Below are positions 61,901-64,000 of a DNA stretch of 64,000 nt, in pieces. The DNA is taken from positions 62,001 through 126,000 of IMG/VR virus record IMGVR_UViG_3300025133_000030; one strand, given 5' to 3'. The stretch comes from a virus. Under the pieces are notes generated by a model. The model had not been told where the DNA came from, searched no databases, and saw only the letters and a program-made list of their open reading frames with translations. Within the stretch, counting starts at the first letter, position 1. Each line of letters opens with the position of its first letter. A program made the translations under genes and the position numbers.

Positions 61901-64000
61901 GCGGCCGCAATAAGCGCAACGCCAAGAGTCACAGTAACATCAATAGGGGAAATTCATCGCAAGATACATTAGACATTACTGATCACCACCTATTAAGGGC
62001 TTTCAGTTACGTTAGAACAGTAGGAGCAAAACGTTACTTGTTTCAATTGGAGATACTTTATCGTGCCACCTCAACAAACACGACAAGGACGGGAGACAGG
62101 ATCTACTTATCTCCAACAAATTTGAGGTCGTACCAAGCCGATCGTAGTAAGATCTTGGGCAGGGATTATTTTTATGAACCATCCGGCCACAACAAAAGAC
62201 GACACTCGGATTCTCCAAACCAAGCAAGGTATAATACAAATTATTATAGGCTTTTCTCCACCACTCAAGGCCGCGACCACAATAGCGATTATAATTATAA
62301 GGTCGAATCTGTTCTGCGAGCATATGATTTGTCTGCCATCATGTCCGAACATGGAACCTATCGTGAGACTGCCGGCATGCCGACAGGCTTCCCGGACCTA
62401 CCCCCAGACGAGCTAGAAAGAATAGAACTAGCTTTGGAAACTCTGGCACAAGACTATCTAACGGACTTGAAAGAAAATAAGCCTATCTCTGTACCTTATG
62501 AAGCTCCCGGAGGAAAAACGAAATATATGATCCGTGATGCTAAATCATATTTAAGAGACGGCGAGGGCTGGGCATATGATCCTTCCCAATTTGCTCTTAA
62601 AAAGTGGTGGACGGGACGAAGAAAAGCCCGCGGCGACAAAATCGAAGCTGCATCTGTGGATACTTGGTACGACATCGCACTTCGAATAAACCTTCCGGGT
62701 AAGACATATGTTATGAAGAGGGTATTTCTGGCGAACAATACTGCGAAAATTAATACTACTGATGTTTACAACGTTGACTTGATGACCGGCATTGATTTAC
62801 CGGGCGACATAGATGAGATATTAGAGTCAACAGAACTTAACTTCGCGATTACCCCCGAGAAGAGACTAAGACTTAAAGCTCACGAAATTGAAAACTGCTA
62901 CAATTTTGTCCGCGGAATCCGACAACCAGCCTCTTTTATCAATTGGATTGAGAGCTATCGAGAATGGGCAGAAGACGGACAAGCTATATTGGAAGAGTTA
63001 AATGGCCAATTGAATAAGTGTAATATGGAATTTGGAATGAGATTGACTTACGTCAACGCTCTAGATGATGAATTTTCAAACAGTGAAGTCTCAGAGACCA
63101 ACGAGAGATTTCATAATGTGGAGTTTCCTACGGAGGCGCCAGATGTAGTGGAGGAGCCCGAAAGCCCATTTTCGTCGATCCCAAGTACTTCAACTATCCA
63201 GAGAACGAGGATGCCTCCTAGAACGAGTCCCGACCCAGAAGCGCTACTTACGGAGTTGGACCCTAACATAGAGCCAGTGGGATTTGGAAGAGGTCGAGAT
63301 GATAGGGTATATTCTCAAAAGAAGTTTAGAACGACAGAGAATTTTTATGCTCCACCTAATACTCGGGACGAAGAAATGTTGCGACACAAATATATATATT
63401 CTATGCCAATCATAGAAAAGACGGTACCGTTTAAGTTATCTAACATATTGACAATAGAGAGACAGGACTTTTCAGAGGTTGCTATGGATGCACTTCGCGC
63501 CGCCGACAACGCAGCTATCCCACTAACAGGAGAAGTCCGAGATCAGCTCAACGAAATGGCCAACACCGCTGATGATCCGAGTTCTGCCGCGGGATCTTAT
63601 GGAAATGAAGCTATTTATGACGCCCCACAACCTATAGGGGCCCCTGAGAGAGAATCGGGGCATTCTCCAGAAGACCCAACGTTTATAAATGTAGTTCAAT
63701 ATACAGAAGGATTGTCACCAGAAGAGTTCCTCGCAGGCCAATTCGCGACTATAGACACAGGAAATCTCGATGTGCAGGGATATTTAAAAAACAAAATAAT
63801 AAGCTCAGATGAATTTAATATTTTCTTTAAATATTTATTTCCGATAAAGAGGTTTTCGTCTGTGATGGCAATTTACAACGTCCACGCCACTTCAGCAAAT
63901 TATGATTTAGACAAGATGTTTGATCGTACCAGAGGCCTCACAATGTTAATAGCAAAAAATATGATGGTCTCAGACTGGAGAGGAATTCAGGTTGATGCAA
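52969..64000 (+). CDS. Giant virion-associated protein (3' partial, at least 3,677 aa)
   Basis: One frame runs from ATG 52969 (MARIPGTAVTQRS) to the window end; I read many lines across it and met no stop. Helical regions (AIASARDQGALVGAKVLAREL) alternate with Tyr/Trp/Pro-rich beta regions. Residues about 2218-2285 are almost only Gly, Ala and Val. No enzyme motif recognised. Being after the lysin and baseplate genes, it is probably a tail or baseplate protein. The many - strand frames here are its shadows. Confidence 0.88.
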   Translation, partial: MARIPGTAVTQRSPMTQAQRELENSYDWRTLEEPKYVPNEAAYVVNIKTPYASSRGGGIGVDESQLADIKAWARTQAIKKIFDFYDKKCVFLSGGNPEPHDSWRQRYPGLGEGIHESWRNYLIESNPPASGERSVDGFTWNSRELAGILGITFEEITIEDYYNEPSFGDPTDWFISSRPGSTIQVKVLFAADYVDAIPQNIEGYTGSGGLSRNAKKSLIAKMATYPLFGTPEETRRGRTIIDPGSARARDYSDVRRNVGTLDAALSGDETAKDTIRKSAQRGFEQSRTKREFDYYNRKFKLKGPYRQDQDPFSAPDNQSFTSAIASARDQGALVGAKVLARELAVNEGKNYLKSSMKQGANAAYDKSARKAAVAAAKSNNKKGEDLANIDSPVVTRRYETRNFLEKIEFVAKSLEEFDKDVKKFRESGGEIYFSFLAPFEGEAEEIKRQQKEAQEKIYSDKRKGVYGTGPERHDKAARAVEKSDEEVIARIHSQSMQKLNLKREANSLRQIANSLAGFLSDNTEVYKKDHKERWKAGSGIPMSPFNQGFAGQGPFLDINFHILNKQTEPLIDIDFPTGTALTAAMDYHGPGRHKKFPTADAIDEELSQYIEEVGISGRLASVTYIDKGFVEYPCLYNVGAFMKSGGFTNPVSVGYLFQLDTMYDELMALNSCREIGAGIPSFPFIFRFTYPGLQIKPAKPTAKAKFKLGSSVKTEAEGIKEDAIYSSKMAKRDAGGALKGASNYVAQKLPYGNICTLKELHQKFLKKFSLSKILCDLYACFQLPGIPDISLWQPKFSMPKFKKSKTGWPKINLKDALKEMIVRFLCGLITELINAVNSPDCDAWKEFAGDLIGGIIEDIKAELNQALENIVPGLGQAAFGLPELEREDACPDLGGVTPTPNRLGTQNQQLLSASSVSDLVEKLSHALRPSEFCSLLAGEPDEMTLQVVNVMIDSRYPALRTIFTTNDIIMSVFSALGSTIIGQDLCQLMLGAVSGPSGPDALCDVDAFRQRVLANRVSKDELDEQVEADKRRRNRLYNKLKRLADSQNILSGVVPDNIVGGTPDSDNPALVPLYVPGSRVDAAADIAIRTVFNAITAPYDVEVKSFKNRMRGPALGQASAGSAPSEPPIDALRFRALMDNPDSVFYNPTGIQPDWYTGQNLMDDTELLSRMFEAWQNYNKTLNPDPQGETEAVFAEKLIMLLRDFKSIERVQTEDRVAKFKLLVEPDESPDDDMGVEIEYSHKPSTFCITDTYNLKDTYSVSISGEGMQHEISFDGSSEVDIEGEAIREQISDYDIKEFRREDGLPIQQQIYAFFAADIWSEYFGHGFKFNNHNSGYGSPFFSYMASNQFYTVIESILQTIAKRIAESDLITKDEFGRYGLENIDLNPVFDSDGCRLDGLISINSAIQSVKQHFYGLMGQEDQDYDPGPLPLSMASKGVTSILVRLMIVQVVLEGIVSFKEFGINTLYEDEMLVHYMMKRFDTMLQNFDSPADYTGNGDYSNFFKMFQLLLIFSEREQVTTDEVSNLSAALVTLSAPSTTMDEEEFEARHPDLFSEIEYQAALKKSIISNSMLVADSVRTIIGAATRDIFLAYANNLDVMDVAASRHKIDGWEDIYGTADTGGRLGHSSLAELEYNDELRHEDGFRRHIEQVIGPFPYNPEEKNRFYNPDGTLKAGMESFTDGGFVLEKFIKIQEVNWNDEVFRGYSNGVLNARDEQRVLVRHPEITEAPAGNLIPVESFKEWVFEMVGRPPTQRGDEDWFGAYFDCSNTFYGTATACEERLSDEDGYGPNDVGYDETKDLYGLTPAYLPNGHHDFGDDGNGHYHEKTDQNGGSDSNILFTTGKLPIHTGDTWGPDNGISIRGYATPQGRSATDTGPNAIDKQIERYLLDPASSQNPWVPLRFEKIRFMYTEDQRTSDKNPFLRTKLDTFRRRSPSLSPSRYIEDFTNDGLLGMSTTETDNSIEPKHNDTCGTKYVIYFVDANALFADFPRDSWRRNPATGRYELIDQASAATLPKSLQSLNPIAPPKSLMANKLQGAMDYENYTDKNKVRLTVVDKETWTSLHKIWAGTTSQKLSSGATVEDLITRSRNVQVSRDDVASIAAIKEREVFWETTYKTCLYSTPEEEHLHKGIAKSIGQDVTGKSTVDEKGNMTGNRFSISGRQITVRAVPPEKGGSYAEQQAYTYVSRGRYLGKAPERTETFGEAAENWWDEYGDYVTAVGAGIAIGALAAATGGAGLGALAAGVGGAGGAGGGALAGAAAVAGAGAVAGAAVGAAGGAVAAGVMAIEDALETEAGITSTVNTLRSDAIARRQEGFLKEEKNATSVFQGNGIQMGDLVTVWADVDWRDYLSTQDSGRSRFGWFTDNCYRYGFDRQIEANDPTIEGPWSRRNDTSLPYWYDRAGGWFFTCGTAVNYAVEPYWTSDPGARHPADFQSNSDSPLNVATNMSADLPNNLALRDYLESNKAIERHMGLDFESGLSVDGNAHHTMFKNWPVYSTGRPGYQYVGWLSSDIRVNGNTTITNPEDPILTTEMETTPAEDSVTTLSSIISGKSTYIHSSGKSIRDNNLSAGFINLNESLLTAADYNNWADVVRQGGDPTLVHTLEQSKIALENELAALPAITLRANSPELLERREIEQRINDQIAFIESVLDPIGSFGDIGAYEFLSAIHGRTKWYGSMPVRLSERSEFLALGIDANGVYLDQNNDSSKFNPDEERLSFASTRGMYTKREANPYFWMPSSMFFLGGLGNQGYRVENTSEFGAEWQAGGGARDQPSNAEAENPALCREYYIPSPFGIHPNLGYDTRGTGGVRSGDPVSWNRLGYKDKMSLHDIYQSDFPGSDASLHNAGFTYARDSKAPAYYCEPGHTLGMDFPGEKDPDELGQNVIRDLMTYGIYNDDSNFDDIINSIANGTGEISYRDWWFTSGRFAHEHDTQDYPLPRITREEGESDDEFERRKTSEQTAWRSARNADIKKWFSSGGRNKRNAKSHSNINRGNSSQDTLDITDHHLLRAFSYVRTVGAKRYLFQLEILYRATSTNTTRTGDRIYLSPTNLRSYQADRSKILGRDYFYEPSGHNKRRHSDSPNQARYNTNYYRLFSTTQGRDHNSDYNYKVESVLRAYDLSAIMSEHGTYRETAGMPTGFPDLPPDELERIELALETLAQDYLTDLKENKPISVPYEAPGGKTKYMIRDAKSYLRDGEGWAYDPSQFALKKWWTGRRKARGDKIEAASVDTWYDIALRINLPGKTYVMKRVFLANNTAKINTTDVYNVDLMTGIDLPGDIDEILESTELNFAITPEKRLRLKAHEIENCYNFVRGIRQPASFINWIESYREWAEDGQAILEELNGQLNKCNMEFGMRLTYVNALDDEFSNSEVSETNERFHNVEFPTEAPDVVEEPESPFSSIPSTSTIQRTRMPPRTSPDPEALLTELDPNIEPVGFGRGRDDRVYSQKKFRTTENFYAPPNTRDEEMLRHKYIYSMPIIEKTVPFKLSNILTIERQDFSEVAMDALRAADNAAIPLTGEVRDQLNEMANTADDPSSAAGSYGNEAIYDAPQPIGAPERESGHSPEDPTFINVVQYTEGLSPEEFLAGQFATIDTGNLDVQGYLKNKIISSDEFNIFFKYLFPIKRFSSVMAIYNVHATSANYDLDKMFDRTRGLTMLIAKNMMVSDWRGIQVDA

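Overview
The window looks like part of the genome of a large tailed phage (a T4-like myovirus of a marine Gram-negative host). The grounds are a phage late sigma factor (gp55-like), an M23 tail lysin, a fibre protein, a tmRNA, a tRNA next to a tRNA-modifying enzyme, PhoH, ClpP, and dense overlapping genes almost all on the + strand. The sequence is moderately AT-rich. Lipoprotein signals and heptose/fucose enzymes fit a Gram-negative host. The phage assignment is inference from gene content; no database was searched.

Positions 1-8,600 hold an accessory region of very small genes. It opens with a tandem array of about 19 small paralogues (positions 1-3,574). Each typically begins (V/M)KVGDLV and ends LEVISESR, and most overlap the next by the same 14 bases. 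The end of one gene therefore encodes the ribosome-binding site and start of the next. Further small genes follow, many driven by near-identical sigma70 promoters (TTGAxx, 17 bp, extended -10) with a shared GATGAGGG leader. A strong terminator, a 17-bp iteron-like array and a C-rich tract close this region.

Positions 8,600-25,740 hold a lipoprotein thioredoxin, secreted small proteins, a YkuK-like RNase H-fold protein and probable head-associated proteins. They also hold an adenylosuccinate synthetase homologue, an 877-residue zincin/ligase/cytidylyltransferase fusion, a Fis-like HTH protein, a 31-residue cysteine-rich microprotein, a palindrome-rich GC island, the tmRNA and a fibre protein.

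Positions 25,770-32,080 hold tilS followed directly by a tRNA with anticodon CAU that carries the known TilS identity pairs, so probably tRNA-Ile2. ClpP, a zinc-ribbon protein, the only - strand gene (a lipoprotein trypsin-like protease), PIN-PhoH, a zincin and a RecB/Cas4-like nuclease follow.

Positions 32,090-48,682 are a 16.6-kb surface-sugar cluster: glycosyltransferases of several folds, WecB, an acetyltransferase, a short DegT aminotransferase, an FkbM methyltransferase, a fucosyltransferase, a carbamoyltransferase, Fcl and GME-like epimerases, split HldA/HldC heptose enzymes and RmlB. Together they could make, attach and decorate activated 6-deoxy or heptose sugars.

Positions 48,700-64,000 return to phage functions: the late sigma factor, a small coiled-coil protein, an M23 tail lysin, a baseplate-like protein, and an ORF of at least 3,677 codons that runs off the window and contains a Gly/Ala-rich hydrophobic segment.
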